A stretch of 64,000 nucleotides of DNA from Bacteroidia bacterium (GCA_030424545.1 JAUHWL010000001.1:248001-312000); one strand, 5' to 3'; positions 46,285 through 54,371 are shown, counted from the first letter of the stretch. The notes: a model not told the origin generated them from the letters alone. Made by a program: numbers and translations.

Positions 46285-46650
46285 AAACGCAAAAGTTTCA
46301 CAGAGTAACACAGAGGATTTCACAGAGCTTCACAGAGGAAAATATTCACGTCTTGTCTCCCCCTTAAAGGAGTTCGAGAGAGGAGCACAGCTAGTGGTAT
46401 CGCAAAGTGCGCTAAGCAAAACGCAAAAGTTTCACAGAGTAACACAGAGGGTTTCACAGAGCTTCACAGAGAAAATATACACACGGATTGTCTCCCCCTT
46501 GGGGGAGTTCGAGGGGGTTTCACAGCTAGTGGTATCGCAAAGGGCGCAAAGAAAAACGCAAAGGTTCGTAGAGAAAACCCTCATAAATAAACTCAAAACC
46601 CTGACAGGCTTCAAGCCCCTGTCAGGGTTATTCCGAAAAAGTAAAACTTA
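46285..46650. repeat. Tandem long repeat cluster (copies A and B)
   Basis: Two direct copies of a 130-140 bp unit: A from 46285 and B from about 46418. Both contain CGCAAAAGTTTCACAGAGTA, repeated CACAGAG words, a TCTCCCCCTT-type box followed by GGAGTTCGAG and GCTAGTGGTATCGCAAAG. Copy B continues into a CCCTGACAGG...CCCTGTCAGGG palindrome and TTCCGAAAAAGTAAAACT. An open frame through it has the composition of the repeat itself and is not taken as a gene. Confidence 0.9.
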
Positions 46651-46795
46651 AATTTTATCGTTTTTCAAATCTTTCTGGTTTCGTCAATGAGGTACCGGAA
46701 ATTAACTTGAGGTAATTGTTGCTCTATTGAAAAACCTGTCAGGTCTTTAATAATTCAGTAGGGTATATTTGCTTAGTGGTGATATCTTAAAAAAA

Positions 46796-47446
46796 ATGAG
46801 AACAACTTTATTCATTCTTACCTTTTTATTTTTTGCCTCTTGTTCGGTAAATAAAAATTTAACCCATGAGCAACTTTTTGGTAAATACCGCAGAAATCCA
46901 ATTTATGGAGTTTCAAATTCTATTGAATTGAAATCTGATTTGACTTTTATATACGATTGGCAAGCAGGTTTAATGAATGGTAGAACATACGGGAAATGGG
47001 AGGTAAATGGAAATAGGATTGTATTGAACAGTGAACAAAAACCACCTGAATACAATTATGAAGTTTTAAAAATAAATAGCCTGAACAGCGACACATTAAC
47101 AATTAAAATTTATAATGCTGAAGGTATGGAAATGCCATTTGCAAATTGTCTGTTGAAAGTAGGGGCTACAACATTAATCAATGCAAGTTCAGACTCAACA
47201 GGTGAAATGAATTTTCCAAGAATTAATACAGCGGATAGTTTGATAATCAAATATCTTGGCTATAAAACAATTCGATACCATATTGAAAACTCTGAGTTTG
47301 ATTACATTTTTCATATGAAAGATGAGATTACTAACATTAGATATTTTTCAAATGAAACATGGATATTTAAGCGTGATCGACTTTATGACCCATTATTCAA
47401 ATGGCACTTTTATGATAGAAAAAACTATTATATAAAGATTAAATAA
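46796..47446 (+). CDS. Hypothetical lipoprotein with carboxypeptidase-regulatory-like segment
   Basis: A 216-residue lipoprotein (lipobox LFFASC, Cys near residue 14) starting at 46796; an in-frame TTG further upstream gives no signal peptide. Residues about 25-100 resemble a lipocalin-like or META-type small domain (GKYRRNPIYGVSN, YGKWEVNGNRIV). About 115-180 resemble the CarboxypepD_reg pattern (CLLKVGATTLIN, SLIIKYLGYKTIRY). It is much more A+T-rich than its neighbours and lies between long direct repeats (46451-46650 and 47463-47654). Confidence 0.6.
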   Translation: MRTTLFILTFLFFASCSVNKNLTHEQLFGKYRRNPIYGVSNSIELKSDLTFIYDWQAGLMNGRTYGKWEVNGNRIVLNSEQKPPEYNYEVLKINSLNSDTLTIKIYNAEGMEMPFANCLLKVGATTLINASSDSTGEMNFPRINTADSLIIKYLGYKTIRYHIENSEFDYIFHMKDEITNIRYFSNETWIFKRDRLYDPLFKWHFYDRKNYYIKIK

Positions 47447-47462
47447 TAAAGAAGCACAAAGT

Positions 47463-47654
47463 GTTTCACAGAGAAAATATACACACGGTTTGTCTCCCCC
47501 TTGGGGGAGTCCGAGGGGGGAACACGACATGTGATATCGCAAAGTGCGCTAAGCAAAACGCAAAGGTTCGCAGAGAAAATCCTCATAAATAAACTTTAAA
47601 ACCCTGACAGGGCTTCAAGCCCCTGTCAGGGTTATTCCGAAAAAGTAAAACTCA
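47463..47654. repeat. Third copy of the long repeat (copy C)
   Basis: Matches copy B over almost its whole right part: TTTCACAGAGAAAATATACA, the CCCCCTTGGGGGAG box, ATCGCAAAGTGCGCTAAGC, CTCATAAATAAACT, the CCCTGACAGGGCTTCAAG palindrome and the terminal TTCCGAAAAAGTAAAACT. It lies in direct orientation on the other side of the lipoprotein gene. Confidence 0.92.
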
Positions 47655-47730
47655 ATTATTACAGTTTTTCTAGAACTCGTCCCCGCGCTTAAAAACATCA
47701 AAAACCAACCCCAATCTCATATCAAAATTA

Positions 47731-47750
47731 TTTTTAGATTTGCCTAAAAA
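47731..47750. promoter_or_regulatory. Probable MntR/DtxR operator overlapping the -7 box
   Basis: TTTTTAGATTTGCCTAAAAA is an inverted repeat with perfect 7-bp arms (TTTTTAG/CTAAAAA) and a 6-base centre, close to known MntR-type boxes (TTTAGG...CCTAAA). It contains TAGATTTG (47735-47742), a consensus -7 box, so a bound repressor would block initiation. The regulator gene begins 15 bases downstream, which suggests autoregulation of the operon by metal. Confidence 0.6.
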
Positions 47751-47764
47751 TATATTTAGTCAGA

Positions 47765-48421
47765 ATGGAACTCAGCGTTGCCGAAGAAAATTACATCAAA
47801 GCCATTTACTCACTTTCGCAAAGTGGCAAAGTAAGTACCAACGATTTGGCGCAAGCCATGCAAACCAAAGCCAGCAGCGCTACAGACATGCTAAAACGCT
47901 TGGGCGAAAAAGCCTTGGTGAATTACGTAAAATACCAAGGCGTTTCGTTGAGCGATGCCGGCAATCGCGTGGCGCTAAAAACCATTCGGAAACACCGCTT
48001 GTGGGAAGTTTTTTTGGTAAACAAACTGCAATTTGGCTGGGACGAAGTGCATGAAATTGCCGAAGAACTAGAACACGTTCGCAGCGCAAAACTCACCGAA
48101 AAGTTGGCCGAGTTTTTGGGCGATCCGCGGTTCGATCCGCATGGCGACCCGATACCCAACAGCGCAGGCGAACTGCCCAAACACTCGGTAAAAACTTTGG
48201 GCGAATGCAAAACAGGCGAGCAACTCATCTTGCAACGCGTAAACGATGGCAACCCCGAATTTCTGCAATATTTAGAACGCATTGCCCTGCATCTGGGCGA
48301 AAAGCTTAAAATAAAATCGCAATATACTTTTGATAATTCGGTAGAAATTGAGCGCCAAGACGGCTCTGTTTTGATGCTCTCAGAAACTGTAACCAACAAT
48401 CTTTATGTTATTGAACAATGA
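47765..48421 (+). CDS. DtxR/MntR-family metal-dependent transcriptional regulator
   Basis: A 218-residue regulator with an N-terminal winged helix (SVAEENYIKAIYSL, recognition region SSATDMLKRLGEKALV), a dimerisation and metal-binding domain (KTIRKHRLWEVFLV, WDEVHEIAEELEHV, DPRFDPHGDPIP) and a C-terminal FeoA/SH3-like domain (about 145-218). It begins a tight operon with the ABC transporter genes; its TGA overlaps the next ATG (ATGA). It probably represses the operon when Mn or Fe is sufficient. The metal cannot be decided from sequence. Confidence 0.92.
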   Translation: MELSVAEENYIKAIYSLSQSGKVSTNDLAQAMQTKASSATDMLKRLGEKALVNYVKYQGVSLSDAGNRVALKTIRKHRLWEVFLVNKLQFGWDEVHEIAEELEHVRSAKLTEKLAEFLGDPRFDPHGDPIPNSAGELPKHSVKTLGECKTGEQLILQRVNDGNPEFLQYLERIALHLGEKLKIKSQYTFDNSVEIERQDGSVLMLSETVTNNLYVIEQ

Positions 48422-49356
48422 AAAATTTTCTTCAATTAATTTTAGTTGCGCTGCTCTTTTGGCAATGCGGAGCACCACAAGAAAAAAGCAGTAAAACAAG
48501 CATTGTTTGCACCACAAGCATGGTGGGCGATGCCGTAAAAAACATCGTTCCCGAGGGCGTAGAGGTGATTAGTTTGATGGGGCCGGGTGTTGATCCGCAT
48601 TTGTACAAAGCTACCCAAGGCGATTTAGAACGCCTGCAAAATGCCGATGTAATTGTGTACAGCGGCCTTCATTTAGAAGGAAAAATGGGCGATGTTTTAG
48701 AAAAACTTGGCCGCATAAAAAAGGTTATTGCCCTGAGCAACGGCATTCCCGAAACAGATTTATTGCATCCGCCAGAAAACCCCGAAGGTCACGACCCACA
48801 CATTTGGTTCGATTTAAGTTTGTGGGCCAAGGGCGTAGCTTTTGTAAAAGATGAATTGGGCGAAATTTACCCGCATTGGAAAGACGATTTAGGCGCCAAC
48901 TTTTTTGCATTTGAGCAAAACCTGTTAAGCACCCATAACTGGGCAAAATCGGTAATCGACAGCATCCCAGAAAATCAGCGAACGCTGGTTACCGCGCATG
49001 ATGCGTTTTCGTATTTCGGCCGTGCGTACGGCATGAAAGTCCGCGGTTTGCAAGGCATTTCTACGGTTTCAGAATTTGGTTTGCAAGATATTTCTACCCT
49101 TGTAAATGATATTGTAGCCGAAGAAATTCCGGCCGTTTTTGTAGAAAGCTCGGTACCCAAAAAAAGCATAGAAGCTGTAATTGATGGTTGCCGCCAAAAC
49201 GGACACCGCGTAATTTTAGGGGGCCAGCTGTACAGCGATGCGCTGGGCGAAAAAAACAGCCCAACCGACAATTTAATTGGCGCGTTTAAAGCCAATGTGC
49301 AAACCATTTATTCGGGCATTACACAGAAAAAATTACCTCAAAATTTAACGCAATGA
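48418..49356 (+). CDS. Metal ABC transporter substrate-binding lipoprotein
   Basis: A 312-residue ZnuA/MntC-type binding protein anchored as a lipoprotein (LLFWQC, Cys about residue 17). Probable metal ligands are visible: His in GVDPHLYKAT, His in YSGLHLEGKM, His in THDAFSYFG-type AHDAFSYF region and the Glu in FVESSVPKK. There is no long His-rich loop, which argues mildly for Mn or Fe rather than Zn. Both ends overlap neighbours by 4 bases (ATGA). Confidence 0.92.
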   Translation: MKNFLQLILVALLFWQCGAPQEKSSKTSIVCTTSMVGDAVKNIVPEGVEVISLMGPGVDPHLYKATQGDLERLQNADVIVYSGLHLEGKMGDVLEKLGRIKKVIALSNGIPETDLLHPPENPEGHDPHIWFDLSLWAKGVAFVKDELGEIYPHWKDDLGANFFAFEQNLLSTHNWAKSVIDSIPENQRTLVTAHDAFSYFGRAYGMKVRGLQGISTVSEFGLQDISTLVNDIVAEEIPAVFVESSVPKKSIEAVIDGCRQNGHRVILGGQLYSDALGEKNSPTDNLIGAFKANVQTIYSGITQKKLPQNLTQ

Positions 49357-50174
49357 TTCCGGCCGTAGAAGCACATAATTTAACCGTGAGTTACGCCCGC
49401 AAACCCGTTTTGTGGGATGTAGATTTTACCCTGCCGCAAGGAAAAATCATTGGCATAGTTGGCCCCAACGGATCGGGAAAAACCACGCTTTTAAAAACCA
49501 TCATGGGCTTGTTAAAACCCGATTCGGGTTATGCCGAATTGCTGGGAAAACCCCTCGATGATATCCGCGAACGCATTGCCTATGTGCCACAGCGCGAAAG
49601 TGTAGATTGGGATTTTCCGGCCAGCGTAATGGATGTGGTTTTGATGGGCCGCTACCGCAAAAAAAATCTGTTTAAGCGGCTTACGCGCGAAGACAAACAA
49701 TTGGCCACCGAGGCCCTAGAAAAAGTAAACTTGTTGGAGTTTGCCAACCGCCAAATTTCTCAGCTTAGTGGCGGCCAACAGCAGCGCGTTTTTATTGCGC
49801 GCAGCCTGGCGCAAATGGCCGATGTTTATTTAATGGACGAACCTTTTGTGGGCGTAGATGCCGCCACCGAAGAATCTATTTTGCAACTGCTCACCAACAT
49901 GCGCGAAGACGGCAAAACCGTGGTTATTGTGCATCACGATTTACAAACCGCGCAAAGTTATTTCGATTGGATTGTGCTGCTAAATACACGCTTAGTAGCC
50001 TGCGGACCAACTGCCGCAGTGTTTACCGATGATAACCTAAAAGACGCCTACGGTGGCCGATTAAACCTACTTTCGAAATTAGGCGATTTGATTTCTCAGA
50101 AAGAATTTCCGCTGCGCGAAAAAGGATTTGAAGACAAAAAAGCTCACTCCAACCCTCCCGAAGGGAAGGAATAA
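49353..50174 (+). CDS. Metal ABC transporter ATP-binding protein
   Basis: A 273-residue ATPase of the ZnuC/MntB group. Walker A is GPNGSGKTT, the Q loop is YVPQRESVDWDFPASV, the signature is LSGGQQQR, Walker B VYLMDEP, and the H loop VIVHHDL. The last ten residues (AHSNPPEGKE) are encoded by a dispersed palindromic repeat (CCCTCCCGAAGGGAAGG) that runs through the stop codon, so the native C-terminus has probably been replaced or extended. Confidence 0.94.
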   Translation: MIPAVEAHNLTVSYARKPVLWDVDFTLPQGKIIGIVGPNGSGKTTLLKTIMGLLKPDSGYAELLGKPLDDIRERIAYVPQRESVDWDFPASVMDVVLMGRYRKKNLFKRLTREDKQLATEALEKVNLLEFANRQISQLSGGQQQRVFIARSLAQMADVYLMDEPFVGVDAATEESILQLLTNMREDGKTVVIVHHDLQTAQSYFDWIVLLNTRLVACGPTAAVFTDDNLKDAYGGRLNLLSKLGDLISQKEFPLREKGFEDKKAHSNPPEGKE

Positions 50175-50216
50175 AAAAGATCCCACCCGACCTCCGCGAA
50201 GGGGAGGAGAAAAAAA
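50148..50216. repeat. Palindromic repeat cluster at the ATPase 3' end
   Basis: Two CCTCC...GAAGGG...GGAGG-type units (CCCTCCCGAAGGGAAGG and CCTCCGCGAAGGGGAGG) are separated by GATCCCACCC. The first lies inside the coding frame and the second in the 47-base gap before the permease gene. Confidence 0.75.
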
Positions 50217-50221
50217 TTGGA

Positions 50222-51508
50222 ATGGAAACACTGTTAGAATTTTTTAGTTTTTCTTCACCCAACGTACGCATGGTTACGCTGGGCACGGTGCTTTTGGGCG
50301 CGGCTGCGGCCGTGGTGGGCAGCTTTGCGTTTTTGCGCAAACGCGCACTGGTGGGCGATGCCATTGCACACGCCATTTTGCCGGGCATTGTTTTGGCGTA
50401 TGTGGTTACCGATTCTAAACACCCACTTGTGCTGATGATTGGCGCGCTGTTGTGTGGCTGGCTGGCCATCCTCAGCATGGATTACATCGGCAATAAAACA
50501 AAATTAAAAACCGACACGGTTATCGGTTTGATACTTTCTGTGTTCTTTGGGCTGGGCATTTTTATGCTCACGGCCGTGCAGCACACGGGGCGCGGCAATC
50601 AGGCGGGGCTCGATAAATTTCTTTTCGGCAAAGCCGCCAGCATGACCCAAACCGATGTGTTTGTTTTTGCTGGATTTTCAATCGCACTGCTCATCATCAC
50701 TTTTGTGTTTTTTAAGGCGTTTAAGATTTTATCTTTTAATCGCGATTTTGCTTTAACGCTGGGTTTGCCCGTAAAGTGGGCCGAATTTGTGTTGGCCACA
50801 CTCACGGTTTTGGCCATAACAACGGGCATTCAAGCCGTTGGCGTTGTGTTGATGGCCGCCCTTTTAATAACGCCCGCGGCTGCCGCGCGAAGCTGGACAG
50901 ACTCGCTGGTGCGCATGATTTTTATTGCCGCAGCGCTGGGCGCCCTGGGCGGATTGGTTGGTTCGTACATCAGTTTTACTGCGCCCAATATGCCCACCGG
51001 CCCATGGATTGTAATGGCATTGAGTTTTTTCACACTCTTCAGTTTGTTGTTTGCACCCAAACGAGGCGTGTTTGCCAAGTTACAATTGCAGCGCAAAAAC
51101 CGCGAAAAAATTATCACCGAAAACTTATTGAAAGCCTTTTACCTCACCGGAGAAAAAACAGGAAATGTGCAAGCCATAATTGCCAAAGAAACGCTAGACA
51201 GTTACCGCAAATTTCCGGCTTCAGAATTTCAGTTTGCGTTGCGAAAACTTAAGCGCAAATTGCACATTATTGGCAACGAAAACGGCTGGCGACTTACCGA
51301 AACTGGCGTTGTTAAAGCCGCTCGTGTAGTGCGTTTGCACCGCCTTTGGGAAATGTATTTAACCGAGCGTATGAATATGCAAAGCGACCACATTCACCCG
51401 AATGCAGAAACCATGGAACACGTTATTACACCCGAAGTAGAAGCCGAACTTATTAAAGAATTAAACCGACCAGAAAAAGATCCGCATGAGAGTGTGATAC
51501 CATATTAA
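50222..51508 (+). CDS. Metal ABC transporter permease fused to a DtxR-like C-terminal domain
   Basis: A 428-residue protein. Residues about 1-280 are an ABC-3-type permease with eight or nine membrane segments (KRALVGDAIAHAILPGIVLAY, LLITPAAAARSWTDSL). Residues about 290-428 form a soluble domain that parallels the operon's own regulator: a winged-helix-like part (FALRKLKRKLHIIGNENGW) and the segment ARVVRLHRLWEMYLTERM followed by EKDPHESVIPY, equivalent to KHRLWEVFLVNKL and DPRFDPHGDPIP of MntR. Such fusions occur in Bacteroidota; the domain may sense metal at the transporter. Confidence 0.88.
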   Translation: METLLEFFSFSSPNVRMVTLGTVLLGAAAAVVGSFAFLRKRALVGDAIAHAILPGIVLAYVVTDSKHPLVLMIGALLCGWLAILSMDYIGNKTKLKTDTVIGLILSVFFGLGIFMLTAVQHTGRGNQAGLDKFLFGKAASMTQTDVFVFAGFSIALLIITFVFFKAFKILSFNRDFALTLGLPVKWAEFVLATLTVLAITTGIQAVGVVLMAALLITPAAAARSWTDSLVRMIFIAAALGALGGLVGSYISFTAPNMPTGPWIVMALSFFTLFSLLFAPKRGVFAKLQLQRKNREKIITENLLKAFYLTGEKTGNVQAIIAKETLDSYRKFPASEFQFALRKLKRKLHIIGNENGWRLTETGVVKAARVVRLHRLWEMYLTERMNMQSDHIHPNAETMEHVITPEVEAELIKELNRPEKDPHESVIPY

Positions 51509-51510
51509 AA

Positions 51511-51551
51511 GCCCCACCAAGCCTCCCCAAAGGGGAGGAGATCTGGTGGGC
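51511..51551. repeat. Nested palindrome between the two permease genes
   Basis: CCCACC (51513-51518) pairs with GGTGGG (51545-51550) and CCTCCCC (51522-51528) with GGGGAGG (51532-51538), giving a strong hairpin 5 bases after the first permease stop. A related CCCCGCTTTGGGG hairpin lies at about 51618-51630, just before the second permease. Confidence 0.8.
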
Positions 51552-51642
51552 AGAAAAGATAATTCATTAAAAAATCAAATGTGATGCTAAAATCAAATAT
51601 AAACCGGCTTAAAAAATCCCCGCTTTGGGGGGTGGGGGGGCT

Positions 51643-52509
51643 GTGAACGACATCTACATCATCCTCACAGCCTCTTTCATTGCCATAAGTTGCGCGCTTA
51701 TTGGGGTGTTTTTAATGCTTCGCCAAATGGCCATGGTGGGCGATGCTATTAGTCATGCAGTACTGCCTGGCATTGTGCTGGCCTACCTTTTTACTGGCGA
51801 AAGAAGCAGTGGCATTATGCTTTTGGGCGCGGCTATTTTAGGCGTTTTGGCCACGCTGCTCATCGAGCTTTTTCATAAAAAAACAAGGCTGCAAGAAGAT
51901 GCTTCTATTGGAGTAACATTTACATGGCTCTTTGCGCTGGGTGTTATTCTGATTTCCGTTTATTCCGGCCAAATAGATTTAGACCAAGATTGTGTGCTCT
52001 ATGGCGAGATTGCCTACGTGCCACTCGATTTGTGGTTTACCGCTTCGGGGATGAACCTCGGGCCGCGCCCCTTGTGGATTGCCGCAGGACTTTTACTTGT
52101 AGTTTTACTCTTTGTTTTGCGCGGTTACCGCGGATTATTCATTACCTCTTTTCATCCCGATTACGCAGCCGCACTGGGCATTTCTACCGTTTTGTGGCAT
52201 TACGGATTAATGAGTATGGTAAGTGTAACAACGGTTATTTCTTTCGAAAGTGTGGGCGCTATTTTGGTGGTGGCCTTGCTTATCGCGCCTGCCGCAGCAG
52301 CTTACTTGTTAACAGAAAGTTTGCCTAAACTTTTAAGCCTGGCGGCCTTGTTTGGCGTGCTCAGCAGCGCTGGCGGATACTATTTAGCCAAGTGGCTAGA
52401 TGGCAGCATTGCTGGGGCAATCAGCACAGTGGCGGGTGTTATTTTTATAGTTGCATTTGTGGTTTCGCTGGCGCGGAAATCAATTCAAACTAAATCTATT
52501 GCAGGTTAA
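51643..52509 (+). CDS. Second metal ABC transporter permease
   Basis: A 288-residue ABC-3 permease starting at GTG 51643 (MNDIYII...); the frame extends to a TTG at 51625 but only through a glycine stretch encoded by a G-rich palindrome. It has about eight membrane segments, with the family motifs MLRQMAMVGDAISHAVLPG and LLIAPAAAAYLLTESL. It carries no regulator domain. With the first permease it probably forms a heterodimeric channel. Confidence 0.92.
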   Translation: MNDIYIILTASFIAISCALIGVFLMLRQMAMVGDAISHAVLPGIVLAYLFTGERSSGIMLLGAAILGVLATLLIELFHKKTRLQEDASIGVTFTWLFALGVILISVYSGQIDLDQDCVLYGEIAYVPLDLWFTASGMNLGPRPLWIAAGLLLVVLLFVLRGYRGLFITSFHPDYAAALGISTVLWHYGLMSMVSVTTVISFESVGAILVVALLIAPAAAAYLLTESLPKLLSLAALFGVLSSAGGYYLAKWLDGSIAGAISTVAGVIFIVAFVVSLARKSIQTKSIAG

Positions 52510-52565
52510 TTATTACCTTTCTGCACTTGAATTATTACCTTGTGGAAGCGTAAAATTAGAGACAA

Positions 52566-52790
52566 ATGGAAACTATAAAGCTAAAATTAGGATTACATAA
52601 AATGATTGACGAACAAAAGAATAAGCAGCTTTTAATGGCCGTTTATGATTTTCTGAAATCACGTCAAAACGAAGATTCTTCACTTTGGGAATTACTTTCT
52701 GACGAACAACAAAAAGAAGTTTTGCTTGCTTTTGAAGAGTCTGAAAATGCAGATAATTTAATTGATAAAGAAACCTTTTTTGCTAGCTAA
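52566..52790 (+). CDS. Antitoxin-like protein of a type II TA module
   Basis: A 74-residue acidic, helical protein (LGLHKMIDEQKNKQLLMAVY ... LWELLSDEQQKEVLLAFEES) of the kind that precedes ParE/RelE toxins in Bacteroidota, where it binds and blocks the toxin through its C-terminal part. The toxin gene starts 2 bases after its stop. No DNA-binding domain is evident. Confidence 0.8.
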   Translation: METIKLKLGLHKMIDEQKNKQLLMAVYDFLKSRQNEDSSLWELLSDEQQKEVLLAFEESENADNLIDKETFFAS

Positions 52791-52792
52791 AG

Positions 52793-53083
52793 ATGCAGCT
52801 TATCTTTACAAAAAGATCGAAAAAAAGTTTCAATCGAATTGAAAAGATTATTGAAAAACGGTGGGGAAATGTTGTTGCTTCAGCCTTTCGGCAAAAAGTG
52901 CTAGATTTCTTTAAAATCTTAGAAAATTATCCAGAAATCGGCCGTTTAGAAATTAAGGAAAAACGGATTTATGCTTATTGCTTGACTAAACAAACCACTA
53001 TTTTTTATCGGATAAAGGGCGAACAAATAATTGTCCTAGTATTTTTTGATACGCGTAAAAATCCATCGAAAAGACCAAAATAA
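52793..53083 (+). CDS. ParE/RelE-superfamily toxin
   Basis: A 96-residue basic protein with the RelE/ParE fold pattern: FTKRSKKSFNRIEKIIEKRW, then ILENYPEIGRLEIKEKRIY, ITYRI-like IFYRIKGEQIIVLVFFDTRKNPS at the end. RelE members cut mRNA on ribosomes and ParE members inhibit gyrase; the sequence is closer to ParE-like proteins but activity is not certain. It is the second gene of the TA pair. Confidence 0.88.
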   Translation: MQLIFTKRSKKSFNRIEKIIEKRWGNVVASAFRQKVLDFFKILENYPEIGRLEIKEKRIYAYCLTKQTTIFYRIKGEQIIVLVFFDTRKNPSKRPK

Positions 53084-53127
53084 ATTCTACGTTTTTAAAT
53101 CCTATTCTCTTTCTTAACATTCAGATT

Positions 53128-53259
53128 TTAACCGCCCTCCAAATCTTTATCCGGTTTGGGTTTTGCCTTCCCCTTGCGTGTATATTTCCTTTTATTTTTC
53201 TGCACGTTGGGTTTTGTAGCATCCCAAATTTCTTGCATGGTGAGTTCTGTTTTCTTCAT
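53128..53259 (-). CDS. Small basic protein downstream of recA (43 aa)
   Basis: A 43-residue frame from ATG 53259 (MKKTELTMQEIWDATKPNVQ and a Lys/Arg-rich tail ending KPDKDLEGG). The ATG is preceded by an A-rich stretch, and the recA terminator lies just upstream, so it may be read through or have its own promoter. A longer frame to 53334 runs through the recA terminator and is not likely to be coding. No family is recognised. Confidence 0.45.
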   Translation of the reverse strand: MKKTELTMQEIWDATKPNVQKNKRKYTRKGKAKPKPDKDLEGG

Positions 53260-53283
53260 GATAAAATACAATTGCTGTAAATT

Positions 53284-53316
53284 AAAAAACCCTGCGGAAC
53301 TTGTTCGGCAGGGTTT
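53284..53316 (-). terminator. Terminator of recA
   Basis: On the minus strand AAACCCTGCCGAAC pairs with GTTCCGCAGGGTTT (one mismatch), followed by T residues, 20 bases after the recA stop. Confidence 0.88.
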
Positions 53317-53335
53317 AAAGAATGTATAAAACAAA

Positions 53336-54337
53336 TTAGCTAGCGGCTTCTATGGCGGCTTTTGTTTTTGCTTCTATTTCTTCGGCTAATTCGGGGTTGT
53401 CTTTCAAAAGGTTTTTAACCGAATCTCTTCCTTGTCCGAGTTTGGTATCGCCATAGCTAAACCAGCTACCGCTCTTGTTTACTACTCCGTGTTGTACGCC
53501 TAAATCAACAAGTTCTCCTACTTTGCTAATGCCTTCTCCGTACATTACATCAAACTCTGCAAGTCTAAATGGTGGCGCAACTTTGTTTTTTACAACTTTA
53601 ACGCGCACACGGTTACCATCTACACTATCTCCGTTTTTAATTTGAGAGCTTCTTCTAATATCTAGACGAATAGACGCATAAAATTTAAGTGCGTTACCAC
53701 CGGTAGTAGTTTCGGGGTTGCCAAACATTACACCAATTTTTTCGCGTAGCTGATTGATGAATATGATTACACAATTTGTTTTACTAATTGTACCGGTAAG
53801 TTTTCTTAATGCTTGGCTCATTAGGCGTGCGTGCAAGCCCATTTTGCTATCGCCCATTTCGCCTTCAATTTCGCTTTTGGGTGTAAGGGCAGCTACAGAG
53901 TCAATCACTAAAATATCAATAGCGCCAGAGCGTATCAAGTTGTCAGCAATTTCTAAAGCTTGCTCGCCATTATCAGGCTGAGAGATGATTAACTCTTCGG
54001 TATTTATGCCTAATTTTTCTGCATACGTTCTATCAAAAGCGTGCTCTGCATCAATAAAAGCGGCAATGCCCCCTTTTTTTTGTGCTTCGGCAATGGCGTG
54101 TAGGGTTAAGGTTGTTTTACCAGAACTTTCAGGGCCATAAATTTCTACAATACGTCCTTTAGGGTAGCCACCAATGCCAAGGGCAATATCTAACCCCAAA
54201 GAACCTGTTGGAATAACATCTACTTCTATTACAGGAGAATCTCCCATGCGCATTACGGCACCTTTTCCGTAGGTTTTATCCATACGGTCCATGGTTAATT
54301 GCAATGCCTTTAACTTGTCGTTTTTATCGGTAGCCAT
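53336..54337 (-). CDS. recA: Recombinase A
   Basis: A 333-residue RecA, the ATP-dependent strand-exchange protein and SOS co-protease. Walker A is GPESSGKTT, the Walker B region [12 protein letters not shown], loop L2 with [21 protein letters not shown], and the C-terminal [18 protein letters not shown]. The acidic C-terminal tail is short. It has a good -7 box upstream and a terminator; no SOS box was identified. Confidence 0.98.
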   Translation of the reverse strand: MATDKNDKLKALQLTMDRMDKTYGKGAVMRMGDSPVIEVDVIPTGSLGLDIALGIGGYPKGRIVEIYGPESSGKTTLTLHAIAEAQKKGGIAAFIDAEHAFDRTYAEKLGINTEELIISQPDNGEQALEIADNLIRSGAIDILVIDSVAALTPKSEIEGEMGDSKMGLHARLMSQALRKLTGTISKTNCVIIFINQLREKIGVMFGNPETTTGGNALKFYASIRLDIRRSSQIKNGDSVDGNRVRVKVVKNKVAPPFRLAEFDVMYGEGISKVGELVDLGVQHGVVNKSGSWFSYGDTKLGQGRDSVKNLLKDNPELAEEIEAKTKAAIEAAS

Positions 54338-54371
54338 TTTATGTAATTTAATCTTAAATAAAGTTGATAAA

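Noticed and set aside
46277-46651. A 124-codon open frame through the repeat cluster after kmo
   Set aside because: Its amino-acid pattern simply mirrors the direct repeats (two nearly identical halves), it starts on a non-ATG codon and has no gene-like features.
46285-47654. CRISPR array for the CACAGAG words
   Set aside because: Units are irregular, no constant spacer length, and the pattern continues into REP-like palindromes.
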